Below the pieces are notes generated by a model, which was given only the letters and a program-made list of their open reading frames with translations, searched no databases and was not told where the DNA came from. The translations under genes were made by a program, and so were the position numbers. A DNA stretch of 64,000 nucleotides from Mycogone perniciosa. Lineage: Eukaryota > Ascomycota > Sordariomycetes > Hypocreales > Hypocreaceae. Of the stretch, positions 1 to 10,678 are shown in pieces (the first letter of the stretch is position 1; every line of letters begins with the position of its first letter). The stretch spans positions 1 to 64,000 of the forward strand of contig JAOALB010000138.1 of the NCBI GenBank assembly GCA_025331125.1. Reading direction: 5' to 3'.

Positions 1-58
<58 letters not shown>
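1..58. repeat. poly-C homopolymer at window edge
   Basis: The first 58 bases are all C, then ordinary sequence begins. It is not a TTAGGG-type telomere repeat. A run this long is most easily explained as an assembly or sequencing artefact at a contig end or gap, but a true homopolymer cannot be excluded. Confidence 0.9.
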
Positions 59-59
<1 letters not shown>

Positions 60-572
60 ACATCGTGACATTGGGTGAGATCCTATTGGCTAATCAATCA
101 ATCAATAGAGGCGTTGAATTGACATGTGTGTTAGTTGGAATCTGAACAGTGACCGTAATGATTGTATCATTGGATCGTAATGAAATTGGGCATTCCTCAG
201 GGCAATTGAGAATTTGAGCCTTAATACTTAATACTCTATCTACTCCGTACACAAACAGCTATCATGTTTCTGTCCATCAGATCAGTCGATTTGGCTGAAC
301 CGCGGGAGAGTCCGGGAGACCGAAAGGGTCCACCCCGGCAGCACCGCCCCGACGAATCAGCGCCCTCCAATTTCCGAGCTTTTGGGTGCAAGTCACTCTG
401 TACCCGCCAGCCTAGCAGCCTGAGGCCGCCACAGCACCACTGCAATCCCAAAACTTTCGGCAAAGCCATCATCATAGTACCAAAAACGAGTTGGGAAAAA
501 GACCTCAAACCTCTGTCTTTCGACGACCCGCCCGTCCACAACACCACCAACGCCTCGAAAGACATCCCCACG
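59..572 (+). promoter_or_regulatory. upstream region of the Rieske gene with CCAAT-type boxes
   Basis: No separate gene seen. ATTGG (inverted CCAAT) occurs at 85-89 and CCAAT at 367-371; the Hap2/3/5 CCAAT complex regulates respiratory genes in fungi, so a link to the Rieske gene is plausible but inferred. One TACTCCGTA copy lies at 241-249. The frame of the Rieske gene stays open upstream to an ATG at 264, but the encoded stretch looks unlike a mitochondrial presequence, so it is read as leader. Confidence 0.45.
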
Positions 573-1490
573 ATGGCGCCCCTCGCTACCGCTTCCCGTC
601 TGTGCGTGCGCTCAGCGGCTGCTGCGAAGCCTGCTGCTGCTGCGGTGCGCGCGCTGAGCTCCACGGCTATGCGCCAGGGCGGCGGCGGCGATGCTTCGGC
701 CGCGGCGTACACGAGTCCCTTCAAGGGCGGCGACAAGGGCAACAGTGTGCCCGATTTCGGAAAGTACATGGCCAAGGGCAGCGGGAACACGAATAAGCTG
801 TTCTCGTACTTTATGGTTGGCACGATGGGTGCGATTACGGCGGCTGGAGCCAAGAGCACTGTTCAAGGTGCGTTTGTTCTGCGTGTGGAATTAGAATTGC
901 CGGTGCCTGGGAGGCTGCCATTGTGGACATTGGGACCTGGGAGGTTGATTACGGGGTAATTGGGTGTTTTCAATGGATGATGCTGACGTTTGGGGGGTAT
1001 AGAGTTCCTGGTCAACATGTCTGCCTCCGCTGACGTCTTGGCCATGGCCAAGGTCGAGGTCGACCTCAACACCATCCCCGAGGGCAAGAACGTAAGGCCA
1101 CCCAAACTCCACCTCCGACACAATGCAATTAATTATTCATCTCTAACGCATCACCAGGTCATCATCAAGTGGCGAGGCAAGCCCGTCTTCATCCGACACC
1201 GAACCCAGGACGAAATCGACCAAGCCAACAAAGTCAACATCTCCTCCCTAAGAGACCCCCAGGCCGACGAGGACCGTGTCAAGAAACCCGAGTGGCTCGT
1301 CATGTTGGGCGTCTGCACCCATCTGGGTTGTGTGCCCATCGGTGAGGCCGGTGACTATGGTGGTTGGTTCTGCCCCTGCCACGGCTCCCACTATGATATT
1401 TCTGGCCGGATACGAAAGGGCCCTGCGCCGCTCAACCTCGAGATTCCCGCGTATGACTTCCCCGAGGACGGAAAGCTGATCATTGGTTAA
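573..1490 (+). CDS. RIP1: Rieske iron-sulfur subunit of the cytochrome bc1 complex
   Basis: Ubiquinol-cytochrome c reductase Rieske subunit, which passes electrons from ubiquinol to cytochrome c1 in complex III at the inner mitochondrial membrane. Exons 573-867, 1003-1091 and 1158-1490 give 238 residues. The N-terminus (MAPLATASRLCVRS...) is rich in Ala, Arg and Ser and lacks acids, as in a mitochondrial presequence. A hydrophobic Gly/Ala-rich anchor segment lies near residues 80-95. The two cluster-binding loops are intact: CTHLGC (Cys181, His183, Cys186) and CPCHGSHYD (Cys200, Cys202, His203). Both introns have GT-AG ends. An in-frame ATG at 264 would add 103 residues; the start at 573 is preferred because it yields the presequence directly. 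Convergent with TCP1. Confidence 0.96.
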
Positions 1491-1884
1491 ACGTCGTTTT
1501 TTTCTTCGGTGGGGAACGGAGCGGGGGATGAGTACGTGGTGTACGAGTAAACAAAAAGAGTCTTGATACAAAAAACAATCAACAGAAGACATAGATTCTC
1601 TATTTCATGGAGAGCGGGAGAAGGAAGATGATGGTCCCGTGAGTGGGAAAAGGAGAGGAAGTGTCTCGTGTCCTGAGGGGACGCAAGCTCCTTGTTTCTT
1701 AGACGTGAGCTATACGCACACTGTATAAATAAACGTCATATGAAATATTATGCTCCGTCCGGCACGGTCCTCTACATTACGACGAGAATTGATCCTTTCT
1801 GGAAAACGGAATCAGAAGAGTTATTATAGACCAATTCTTAATTTCTTTTGTCTATATCATAAAACCGTCCCACCTAAAATGTTA
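1491..1884. other. convergent 3' region between RIP1 and TCP1
   Basis: Shared 3' flank of two convergent genes. It holds no open frame of note. AT-rich stretches around 1724-1760 and 1800-1880 fit 3' untranslated sequence. Confidence 0.6.
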
Positions 1885-3747
1885 TCAATGCCCGTGTCCG
1901 TCATCCTCCCGCAGCTCCGGATCCAGCTTAATCAGTGTATCAATCCGCATGATGCTGATACAAGCCTCGACCGCACTCTTCAACTGCCGGACCTTGCTGA
2001 TGCTGGGCTCTAGAACACCGAGCTTAATCTCGTCCACCACCTTGCCACGTGTGAGATCCAGACCGTAGTTCTTGTAGCTCTTCTTCTTCGCAATGGTCTT
2101 CTCGTCCTCATTGGCGTCACCCTCCTGAATCCGTTGTGACAGAGCATGCCTGGATCGGAGCTGGGCAACGAGCTCTGCAGCGTCCTTCGCGGCGTTGATG
2201 GCTAGCGTCTTGGGGATGACGAGGAGGGATTGGGCAAACTCGCCGATGGCGAGCTGCTCACGGGATCCAACCGTGCCGGCAAACTCCTCGAGGTAGATGT
2301 GCAGGGCGGTCTCGACGGCACCACCACCAGGCACAATGCTGCCGCTTTCTAATGTCCTCTTGACTGCACACAGTGAGTCATGGACGGAGCGCTCGGTTTC
2401 ATCCAGGGAGTATTCGTTAGGGCCTCGCAAGATGATGGAAGCAGAAGACTGAGCCTTGGTTCCCTTGACCAGGATGCACTCGTCATCGGAGATACGCTCT
2501 TGGACAACCTCCTCGGCATGGCCCAGGTAGGATGCTTCGAACTTCTCATCACCGTTGAGGTCAGAGAGAGTGCTCAGTAGAGTACCCCCAGAGGCCCTGG
2601 CAATTCTTCTCAAGTCCTCCTTCTTGCATCTCCTGACACCCATGCAACCCCGCTCAATCAACATCTTCAATACCAAGTCATCAATGCCCTTGGTTGTAAG
2701 AATGACATTGGCACCGGCCTTGAGGATCAGCTCGACTCGCTCAATGACCATGCCAGACTCTCGAGCACGGATCTGTTCCAGCTGTTGGGGGTCGTCAATG
2801 GTAATCTGCACACCGAGCTTCATCCGCTCCTTTTGCAGGTTCATATCCAAAATGGCAATCTTTGCATCCTGGACACGAGTTGGCATGGCCTGTGAAGCAA
2901 CTGTGCAGTTCAAAGCATAACCCTTGACCAGGACAGATTCGAGAGCGCTCTTGCCGTGTGCCTTGAGAATGTTGACAGCCTTGACCGGGTATTTGGTCTC
3001 ATTCCTGTTGTTGGTCGTCTTGACTGCCTGGATGGAATCAACAACGAGGTCGGCGAAGAAATCAGAGTCGGCACCGATGATCTTGCTGGACATGGAGGTC
3101 TTGGCAATGTTGAGGAGGGATTCCCTGCCGAGATTGTCGACCTTGATGCTGACGTTCTCGCCGAGATACTTGATAGCTTCTCGCAGCGCCAGTCGGTAGC
3201 CCGTGATGATAGTGGTAGGGTGTATGCGGTTCTTCATCAGCTCGTTGCCCCTTCGCAGCAGCTCGGCTGCAATTAAGACAACTGATGTCGTGCCATCGCC
3301 GACCTCCTTGTCCTGCTGTTGGGCCAAGTCGACTAGGATCTTTCCGGCGGGGTCCTCGACATCGAGAAGGCTAAGAATGGTAGCACCGTCGTTTGTGACC
3401 GTAACATCCTATTCATGATGCAGTGTGAGTATGGGTTCTGTCAAACGCAAGCCTGCAAGTCCTGCTTTGGAGGGGTAATAAGGGGTTGAAGATCGTGGGG
3501 CAGTCGGTGTATGCACTCACTCCAATGTCATCCACCATCATCTTGTCGAGGCCGCTGGGGCCAAAAGAGCTCTTGACGACATTTGCGATCGCTTGTGTCG
3601 CCAGAACTACGACAATTAGTCTCCGGACTGGACAGTTCTGGACCGGCTACCCAACGCACCATTTTGGTCTCGAATATCAGACCCGGAAATCTTCTGGCCG
3701 CCGAGAAACAGGGTGCCGTTTCGGGGTTGCTCAAACATGGACGCCAT
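1885..3747 (-). CDS. TCP1: CCT/TRiC chaperonin subunit alpha
   Basis: Alpha subunit of the eight-subunit cytosolic chaperonin that folds actin, tubulin and other proteins. Exons on the minus strand are 3747-3660, 3606-3521 and 3408-1885, joined at phases 1 and 0, giving 565 residues, close to the yeast and human proteins. Group II chaperonin signatures are visible: SSxGPxGLDKM just before residue 55, NDGAT at 64-68, and the nucleotide-site GDGTT at 95-99. A VPGGGAVE motif occurs in the last third. The alpha identity rests on the N-terminal SGSDIRDQNV segment and alpha-like wording in the apical domain. A second Met three codons in (3738) is an alternative start. It shares a 527-base divergent promoter with ProRS. 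Confidence 0.96.
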
Positions 3748-4274
3748 GGCTGCAGCAGCTTTTCTTCTATGACGCCGGGCAGTCTTCTGTTGGGGGGTAG
3801 TAGTATGAAAGAAGAGAGGTGGAGGAGGAGGAGAGGAAGAAGAGTAGAGGTTCTACTGCCTTGCGGACGACCCTGGTTCGCTCACCAACCAAGCTGCTGC
3901 GAAGCTCAATAATATGGCGTCTGTCCCGCTGTTGCCCCTCGACTTTTTTGTCGGAAGCAGAGATTCTCCCAGCTCCGTCTGGCAGCGCCTGGAGACGCCC
4001 TGATTGGACGGCACGAGTGACCTGAATTTTTGTCCACCACTGCCCCTCCTTTCCAACCGGCAAGTGACGGCGGGGCAGCGCCTGCCCACCACGAAACCCT
4101 TATCACTTTGGTGGTCAGCCTTTGTCTCGCCGCCTTCAGGTGACTCATTTCAATCACTTCTTTTTCGCACATAGAGCAGTGTTTGGGATACGATCGGAGG
4201 TGCCTCTGGGTCGCCTTTTTACATCTCGATAGAATTACCCATTTAGAGGAGAAAGACAGCGCAGCAGTTACACC
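3748..4274. promoter_or_regulatory. divergent promoter between TCP1 and ProRS
   Basis: Both flanking genes start at its edges and point outward. Apart from the TGACTCA element listed separately I see no strong element and no coding sequence. Confidence 0.6.
4141..4147 (+). promoter_or_regulatory. TGACTCA, Gcn4/CPC1-type site
   Basis: A perfect TGACTCA palindrome sits 127 bases before the ProRS ATG. This is the consensus of the bZIP activator Gcn4 / CPC1 / CpcA, which raises transcription of amino-acid biosynthesis and several aminoacyl-tRNA synthetase genes during amino-acid starvation. The match is seen directly; function at this gene is inferred. Confidence 0.55.
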
Positions 4275-6007
4275 ATGGAGAACGCCGCCGAGCAGCCCAA
4301 GGAACCCTCCAAGAGCGCCTTGAAGAAGGCCGAGAAGCAGGCCAAATTGGCTGCCGAGAAGGCTGCAAAGGCCGCAAAGCAAGCTAGCCTTCCTGTCGTA
4401 GGCGGCAAGAAGACGGACGACATCATTGGAATTACCGTCTCCAAGGCGGAGAACTTCTCAGCATGGTATCAGGAGGTTGTTCTCAAGGCCGAGATGGTCG
4501 AGTACTATCAGGAGATTTCCGGCTTCTTCGTTCTGCGCCCTCTGTCAATGCACATCTGGAGCGTGATTCGCAAGTGGTTCCAGGAAAACATCGAGCACAT
4601 GGGCGTGGAGGAGACGTGCTTCCCTATGTTCCTGTCTTCCAAGTCGCTGGAAAAGGAGAAGGATCACGTTGAGGGTTTCGCCCCTGAGTTGGCTTGGGTC
4701 ACCAAGGCGTACGTATACGCGCGCACAAGATCATGAACAAGTTCGAATACTGACTGCGCCACAGCGGTGACAAGGATCTTGAGGTCCCTGTTGCGATTCG
4801 CCCAACCTCCGAAGCTGTCATGTACCCCTACTACGCCAAGTGGATTCGCAGCCATCGCGATCTCCCCCTGCGATTGAACCAGTGGAACTCCGTTGTTCGA
4901 TGGGAGGCTAAGCAGACTACTCCCTTCCTCCGAACGAGAGAATTCCTCTGGCAAGAGGGCCACACTGCCCACCTGACTGAGGAGCTTGCCGGAAAGGAAG
5001 TATTGGAGATTCTGGAGTTGTACGCCGGTGTTTACGAACAGCTTCTTGCCGTCCCTGTTGTCCGGGGAAGGAAGACGGAGAATGAGAAGTTCGCCGGTGG
5101 TTACTACACCACCACTGTCGAAGGCTACATTCCATCCAACGGCCGTGGTATCCAGGGCGCCACCTCTCACTGCTTGGGACAGAACTTTAGCAAGATGTTC
5201 GACATCACCGTCGAGGACCCTGCCAACAAGGGCTCCCACATTCATGTGTGGCAGAACTCTTGGGGTCTCTCCACTCGCGTCATCGGAGTTATGGTCATGG
5301 TCCACGGTGACGACAAGGGTCTCGTGCTCCCTCCCCGAGTTGCCAAGGTCCAGGCCATTCTCATCCCCGTTGGCATCAACAAGAACACCACTCCCGAGGA
5401 CAGGAAGAAGCACGAAGAGCAGCTTGATGGAATCCGGGACACCCTGAGGAAGACTGGCGTACGTTCTGAAACGGACTGGAGAGAGGGCTACACTCCGGCG
5501 TGGAAGTTCAACGACTGGGAACTCAAGGGCGTTCCCCTCAGAATTGAATTTGGCCCCAAGGATGCCGCCAAGGAAGTTATCAGCTGGGCGAGGAGAGACA
5601 CGGGTGAGAAGGGCACCATCCCCATCGCCGACGTTGCCACCAAGGTCCCCGAGCTGCTGGAGACTATTCAGAAGGACATGTACACCAAGGCCGAAATTGC
5701 CTTCAGGGAGCATCGCCGTCAGATCACCAAGTGGGAGGACGTGCTCCCAACTTTGGACGGCAAGAACGTTGTTCTCATCCCCTTCTGCGGTGATGGCAAG
5801 TGCGAGGATCGTATGAAGGAGCTGACCACCCGAGTGGATGATCAGCCCGATGTGCCCGAGAGCCAGAAGCTTCCTTCAATGGGCATGAAGAGTCTGTGCG
5901 TTCCCTTTGAGCAGCCTGAAGGCCTTGTTCCAGGAGAGACGGAGTGTCTTAACCCTGAATGCCAACGCAAGGCGCAGAACTGGGTCATGTTTGGAAGAAG
6001 CTACTAA
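4275..6007 (+). CDS. prolyl-tRNA synthetase, cytoplasmic (eukaryote/archaeal type)
   Basis: Charges tRNA-Pro with proline in the cytosol. Exons 4275-4708 and 4765-6007 (intron of 56 bases, phase 2) encode 558 residues. Class II features follow in order: an RPTSE motif, NQWNSVVRWE (motif 2), FLRTREFLWQEGH, RGIQGATSHCLGQNF, and a GLVLPPRVA motif 3. An anticodon-binding domain follows, then the C-terminal zinc-type module with CxxxxxC-like pairs (CGDGKCED, CLNPEC) and the usual final Tyr (FGRSY). The first ~40 residues are Lys/Ala-rich and probably a charged helix; there is no YbaK-like editing domain in front of the catalytic core, unlike the budding-yeast enzyme. The upstream TGACTCA fits general amino-acid control. 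Confidence 0.95.
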
Positions 6008-6233
6008 ATGTTGGAGGGAATTTGAAGGCGGCTGGAGTTTGTGGGTAAAAGATGTAAAGGACGGCTACGATTTTCTCCTATGATTTGCAAAGCATAGGGC
6101 TTGATGTTCACAAGGGAGTGGGAAGGGATGAAATCAAATGACTTAATGACCCCACATTTTCGTTCTGTGAAGAGATGTCTACTCCGCACGTTTCTAACAG
6201 TTATCTTGCGTATATCTACTCCGCTAAACGTGT

Positions 6234-7391
6234 TTAGCACCACTCGAACTTTTCGTTCGCAACCCACTCAACGTCGTCCGTAGATCCCTCGCCAAACCAT
6301 CGCAAGCTAGCGAGACTATCCTCCTCTCGGACAACAAGTTTGCTCTCCAGCTCTTTGTCCTCTTCGATCACCCTCTTGACCCTTTCACTCGGATTCCACA
6401 TGTCAATCTTTGCAGTATTCCACCCCTTAGCCTCCTTTTGCGCAACATGCAAGATCCCCCTTATGGCCCTCAATAGCTCCTCATCAGAGATGTTCTTATC
6501 CTCAATGACGAACCGGATAAAGTTCAGTACATTCTTCTCGGGTTTTTCCAATCCCCCGTAGTACGTACGCGTCCATAGCCCCCAGACTCGAGCATTGGGT
6601 GATGATGGAGGGGTGTAAAGGGCACCTCGGACGGTGGGTTTGCGATGGAGGATTGTGTTGCAGATGAAGCCTTCGCGGAAGAAGTGCCATTGCAAAGCAT
6701 CAAGATCTGGTAGAACTGCGACCCGGATCTTGGAAGGGTCTTTGGCGCTGGGGGCGGAAAGCTCTTGGCGGAGGAGTTGCTCATCGATCTCAGCCAGCGC
6801 GGGCAAATCCTCATCATGAAGAATCTTCACAGAAGAGTCGATTTCAGCCATGGAAGAGAAATCCTTGACGGGGAATTCCAAATGCGTGTTCTCAAAAGGT
6901 ATCCATCCGACTTTCGCATAGAATTCCTTCCCGATATCAGAAAACAGCACTGAAAACATTGGTTCTTCGGAGTCACGCTGCTGTGAGACCATGTACTCCC
7001 CCAACACGGTCATCAACTTCTTTGCATAGCCTCTCCCACGGAATTCCGCCTGCGTGAAGACACTGGCTATGCCATGTGCCCATACGTCTTTGACTTGGCC
7101 ATCTTTCCCCCTGATGAGCGCTCGCTTGCGCAGGGTTTCCAATGAGGAGAGTATGGGGCGCTGACCAGTTGGGATAGAAGAGTCCGTGAGGATCCAATGC
7201 GTCATACCACCGTCCTTGGCGAGAGGGATAGTAAGGAGGTAAGCCTCGCGGTCGAGATAGCCTTGAAGAGTGAGTGCGTGACCCCATTCGGGATGAGTGT
7301 AGGCCCATGTGCGGACACGTTCGTCGGCGGTTGGGTTGGTGAGGATAATGGTTGGGGAGGAGGAATTTGGTAAGGAAATGTTGGACGACAT
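6234..7391 (-). CDS. LYC1: LYC1-like GNAT acetyltransferase
   Basis: Single-exon gene of 385 residues starting at an ATG at 7391. The acetyl-CoA-binding motif of the GNAT fold is visible at about residues 117-124 (FRGRGYAK, an R/Q-x-x-G-x-G/A type loop), followed by a helix and by FYxKxGW, typical of GNAT strand and helix 4. The N-terminal half (HPEWGHALTLQGYLDRE) and overall length match the fungal Lyc1 family, named from Yarrowia lysine N6-acetyltransferase. The lysine substrate is known for that family member only and is assumed here. No signal peptide or membrane segment. It is convergent with ProRS. Confidence 0.8.
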   Translation of the reverse strand: MSSNISLPNSSSPTIILTNPTADERVRTWAYTHPEWGHALTLQGYLDREAYLLTIPLAKDGGMTHWILTDSSIPTGQRPILSSLETLRKRALIRGKDGQVKDVWAHGIASVFTQAEFRGRGYAKKLMTVLGEYMVSQQRDSEEPMFSVLFSDIGKEFYAKVGWIPFENTHLEFPVKDFSSMAEIDSSVKILHDEDLPALAEIDEQLLRQELSAPSAKDPSKIRVAVLPDLDALQWHFFREGFICNTILHRKPTVRGALYTPPSSPNARVWGLWTRTYYGGLEKPEKNVLNFIRFVIEDKNISDEELLRAIRGILHVAQKEAKGWNTAKIDMWNPSERVKRVIEEDKELESKLVVREEDSLASLRWFGEGSTDDVEWVANEKFEWC

Positions 7392-9380
7392 GTTTTATAT
7401 ATTCTTGTCTATGCAATATGGCGATATCCTTAGTGTGTAGTTGTGCGGTGTTCTAGAGATGTATATGATGAGAGGAACGTCGTGGATTGATATTGCCGGT
7501 GGTTTACCCTAGTAAGTGGATGACAATAAAACAGGGACCGCAAGACATCTACATTTCTGCAGCTAACTTCAATTACATGGATAACTCTCGTTACCACAGA
7601 TAACTCTTGGCCAGTGGTTGCTTACGATGCTATAATACAATAGTAAAAGCTCCGAATCTCTATCAGTCAACCGCCTTTTAGGGTATCTATATCTTCTTGT
7701 AGTCATTATTTTATTTCCATCTGCCTGCCTAGATACGATAACGGAGTCCATAATTCCCCGCATCCACGTATCGGACCTCCATCGGCGTGGTGTTGAATGG
7801 CGCAGTATCGGGAATGAATACGATCCGAAACGGGATAATACTATCGTCAAGCAAGTGTTTAGTAATCATTCAACTCCTACTCAGTCCTGCCGGCAAAAAT
7901 GACAATACTGGCATATGGAATACTGGCATATGCCCATCTCCATTCCGAATATCAACGCATGGTGTCACAGTTGATTCCCTTGCAACAAATCTGTACGCTT
8001 GGCACGGAGGATCCGACGGCCCATGCAATTCTCCAGGCAACTAGTATATAAGCGACCGCCAAGCCCAATATTCTTCCTTTAATACTCCGCAGGCCAAGGG
8101 AAAATAAATCGAGATCTTTAATAATAGAAACATACCTCGATGGGTCGGAGACGCCGACCGGACAGATGTACTCCGTAGGCAAAATTCAATAGTCTCATGT
8201 ATATCTCTGCGGTACAACGTTGCAAATAGGGTCGTGCATGTGCACGGATCGTCAAGGTTCATTCGAATGAGTTGCAGAGATTTGACAAGGGACTCCCCCA
8301 CTCAAGCCCAGATTCGCAGTCGCCGTTTTCATGTGATGCACCATATGAACTGGCTAGTTGTCTCAATAAAGGGAGGCGCTTAGTTGTCCATACGTGGCCT
8401 ACGAGCAGAGATTCTGGAGCCAGGTCGAACATGGGAGGGCGACTGTTGAAACGTAACTCGAAGCATTTCGGGAACCGTGAGCCACATCGACCGGCATGGG
8501 CGGGACACGATCGGCTCGATAGCGGAACGGGACGCATAGTCCGTGGCACTCGTTTCCCAACTTGCTGAAGGTTTGCAAGAGCCTTACATATCAAATGACC
8601 CACTGGCAGGTAGAAGAGGCGTTGCCACCTGGAGAAGTTATATTGGAAATGGGAGAGAAATCCGAAGATGGAAGGCCAAGGCGTTGTATAAAGACAACTC
8701 GACTGATCAGAAGATTTCAATGCACTTCAGCCGCACGACCCGCCCTCGGAAACCATCCGGCGGGGGTTGTAGGATTATCCTGAACCCACTCGTAAATGCC
8801 GCTGGCAGATAAACCTCGACCGGTGGCGATACTCGTGGACTCTATCATCCATGGAAGAAAGAGACTTGCAGAATCTTCAGGCATAAGTGGCCAGAAGCAA
8901 CCACCTACTTAGACTCTTGATATCCGATCCATTCCTGACTCCAGTGCATCCCAGGGTGTCCTTAAGCATCAAGCCTGTCCCGGATCTTTCTCAAAAGCTC
9001 GCGTTCGCCGTGCCCCCTTGTTCCCAATGGAGACCAGATGTTGTCCTTCAGTTGCGACTAGGGTCCATGCAAATTGCGTAGGCGATCTCAGGTGTGGCAA
9101 AACCTGGTCCACATGAAATCTCAACAACCCCCTAGAAAAGCTGTTACTAATGGCCAATTGGCCGTTGGCCGTAAGTCCAAAAAAGTATTCGTGCCAAGCT
9201 CCTCAAAGTACACACCAGGCGCATCACTTGTGAGTTGTTCGGCGGATTGGGGAAAACTCCCGTCCAGTCCGTGGGGACGGAATAATTGGCAAGGACAAGC
9301 TGGCAGGTCGAATTCTTATTGAGGCAACTGAGTTTAAAACGGGGTTCATATATCCCTTTATCAACCTCTTTCATCCCACC
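7392..9380. other. gene-free stretch upstream of the regulator relic
   Basis: About 2 kb with only short unconvincing frames on both strands. It includes the promoter of the LYC1-like gene and a TACTCCGTA copy at 8169-8177. I see no RNA gene or transposon end. Confidence 0.5.
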
Positions 9381-9382
9381 AT

Positions 9383-10250
9383 GTGCCAAAAGCTCGATTT
9401 TCTGATTATAGGAGGCATCACTTGAAGTATGACGAGACAAGACCGAGTAGTACGAAGTGCCTTGACCGGGTTGGATCCCGTGATGGCGATGAAGACCCTC
9501 GCAGTTACGCAACCTCTTCCATTCCAGAGCTTGCCATTGCGGCCTCGTCTGACGGTCCATTGGGCGTCGCCTGTTGTATCTGGTGAAATGGAATCAAACA
9601 GCAGCCCGAGTCCTGTTTCGTACGACTTCAGCACGCCTCACACGACTAGTCTTGGGTTGGGGAACATCTTCTTGACGACACCATGTGAAGAGACACTGCA
9701 AGTTGTGCATCTGAGTTTGGGTCAACCACAGCAGCATCAACTTGTCTCGGATAGCACCGTCTTCGAAGCAGCGTTCTGGAGAGAAGCCGTGGCGACGCTG
9801 GTGCGTGATGATGTTGCGGTGCGATACGCCAACCTAGCCGTCCTGACGCTCATCTTCGCCCACTCAACTGTCGGTCTCGGAGGCAACTATTACGGCGAGG
9901 CGTTGGCATATCACGGCCAAGCTCTTCGCCAGGTGAGGGAAACAAGGGCTTGCCAAGGAAGCCTTCGCTCGGCTATTTTGTGTTGCATGTTCTTCGTCAT
10001 CTTCGAGATAATGAACGGCGACACAAAAGCAGCCGAAGCTCACCTGTGGAGTGGAGAGAGAATGCTTCACGAACTCCAGCGGACACAGCCAAGGAGCAGC
10101 GGCACGGCAAACAATCTGCGGGGAGAGCTGAGATGCGCCTTACAATTTCTGATGCTCCAGACTGATGTTCCAAATTTGAACACAGAGCGAGCCGGATACC
10201 TGGAGGCGTTTATTCGGATGGCTACCAGCCCCGATCGGATGCCAAACTAG
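9383..10250 (+). pseudogene. decayed Zn2Cys6 (fungal-type) transcription factor
   Basis: Two frames together look like a broken binuclear zinc-cluster regulator. Near 9383-9460 one frame reads K-A-R-F-S-D-Y-R-R-H-H-L-K-Y-D-E-T-R-P, the layout of a CxxCRRRHLKCDETRP zinc cluster in which the expected Cys positions are Phe, Tyr, Tyr and Ser; only the Cys in STKC survives. This frame stops at 9586. From about 9650 a different frame reads a middle-homology-like segment (FWREAVATLVRDDVAVRYANLAVLTLIFAH ... LCCMFFVIFEIMNGD) that stops at 10250, well short of a normal regulator. Destroyed DNA-binding domain, frame change and missing C-terminus all point to a relic. An alternative is a functional truncated protein from the second frame. 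Confidence 0.6.
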
Positions 10251-10678
10251 TCGCCTGTTGGGACAACGACATTATGACGGTTCTTGGGATCGAGCATTTG
10301 GGAAAGGCGAGGAGTTATGGTTGTCATTTGGCGTGATTGCTGGGATTTGTACATCAAGGGAAAGGGAAAGGGAAAGGGAAAGGGGGAGAAAGGAACTGGA
10401 GTTGAAAGATACACATGAGCATCTCTTAGGATCATGTAATGAACAGAGCATTCTCAGGAGGAACAGAACTACCTAATACGTCACGGATTAAGGTGATGAG
10501 CATTGTGCATAAATAATTATGCATTATTTATATACTTTCAGAGCTATGGTGGGGTTGATTATGGAGGGGCAGATAGGTACCTGTTGAGAAGTACTCCGTA
10601 CTATTAGTAGGACATGCCTGATCAACTCCAAACCAACACCACAATTGATCTCCGACTTCAACTTCACCAACATTCCCT
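10251..10678. other. spacer upstream of PSF2 with microsatellite
   Basis: Contains a GGGAAA-type microsatellite (10356-10388), an AT-rich block near 10510-10545 and a TACTCCGTA copy at 10592-10600, 79 bases before the PSF2 start. No gene seen. Confidence 0.55.
10356..10388. repeat. (AAGGG A)n purine microsatellite
   Basis: Five tandem units of AAGGGA-type sequence in a row. It lies just beyond the stop codon of the regulator relic. Confidence 0.85.

Noticed and set aside
1..58. Telomere repeat at the left edge
   Set aside because: The run is pure C, not a CCCTAA-type repeat.
264..572. In-frame 103-codon extension of the Rieske protein from an ATG at 264
   Set aside because: The added residues are unlike a presequence and would bury the good mitochondrial signal that starts at 573.
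8259..8720. 153-codon minus-strand frame
   Set aside because: No recognisable domain or codon pattern, and it sits in a long non-coding stretch.
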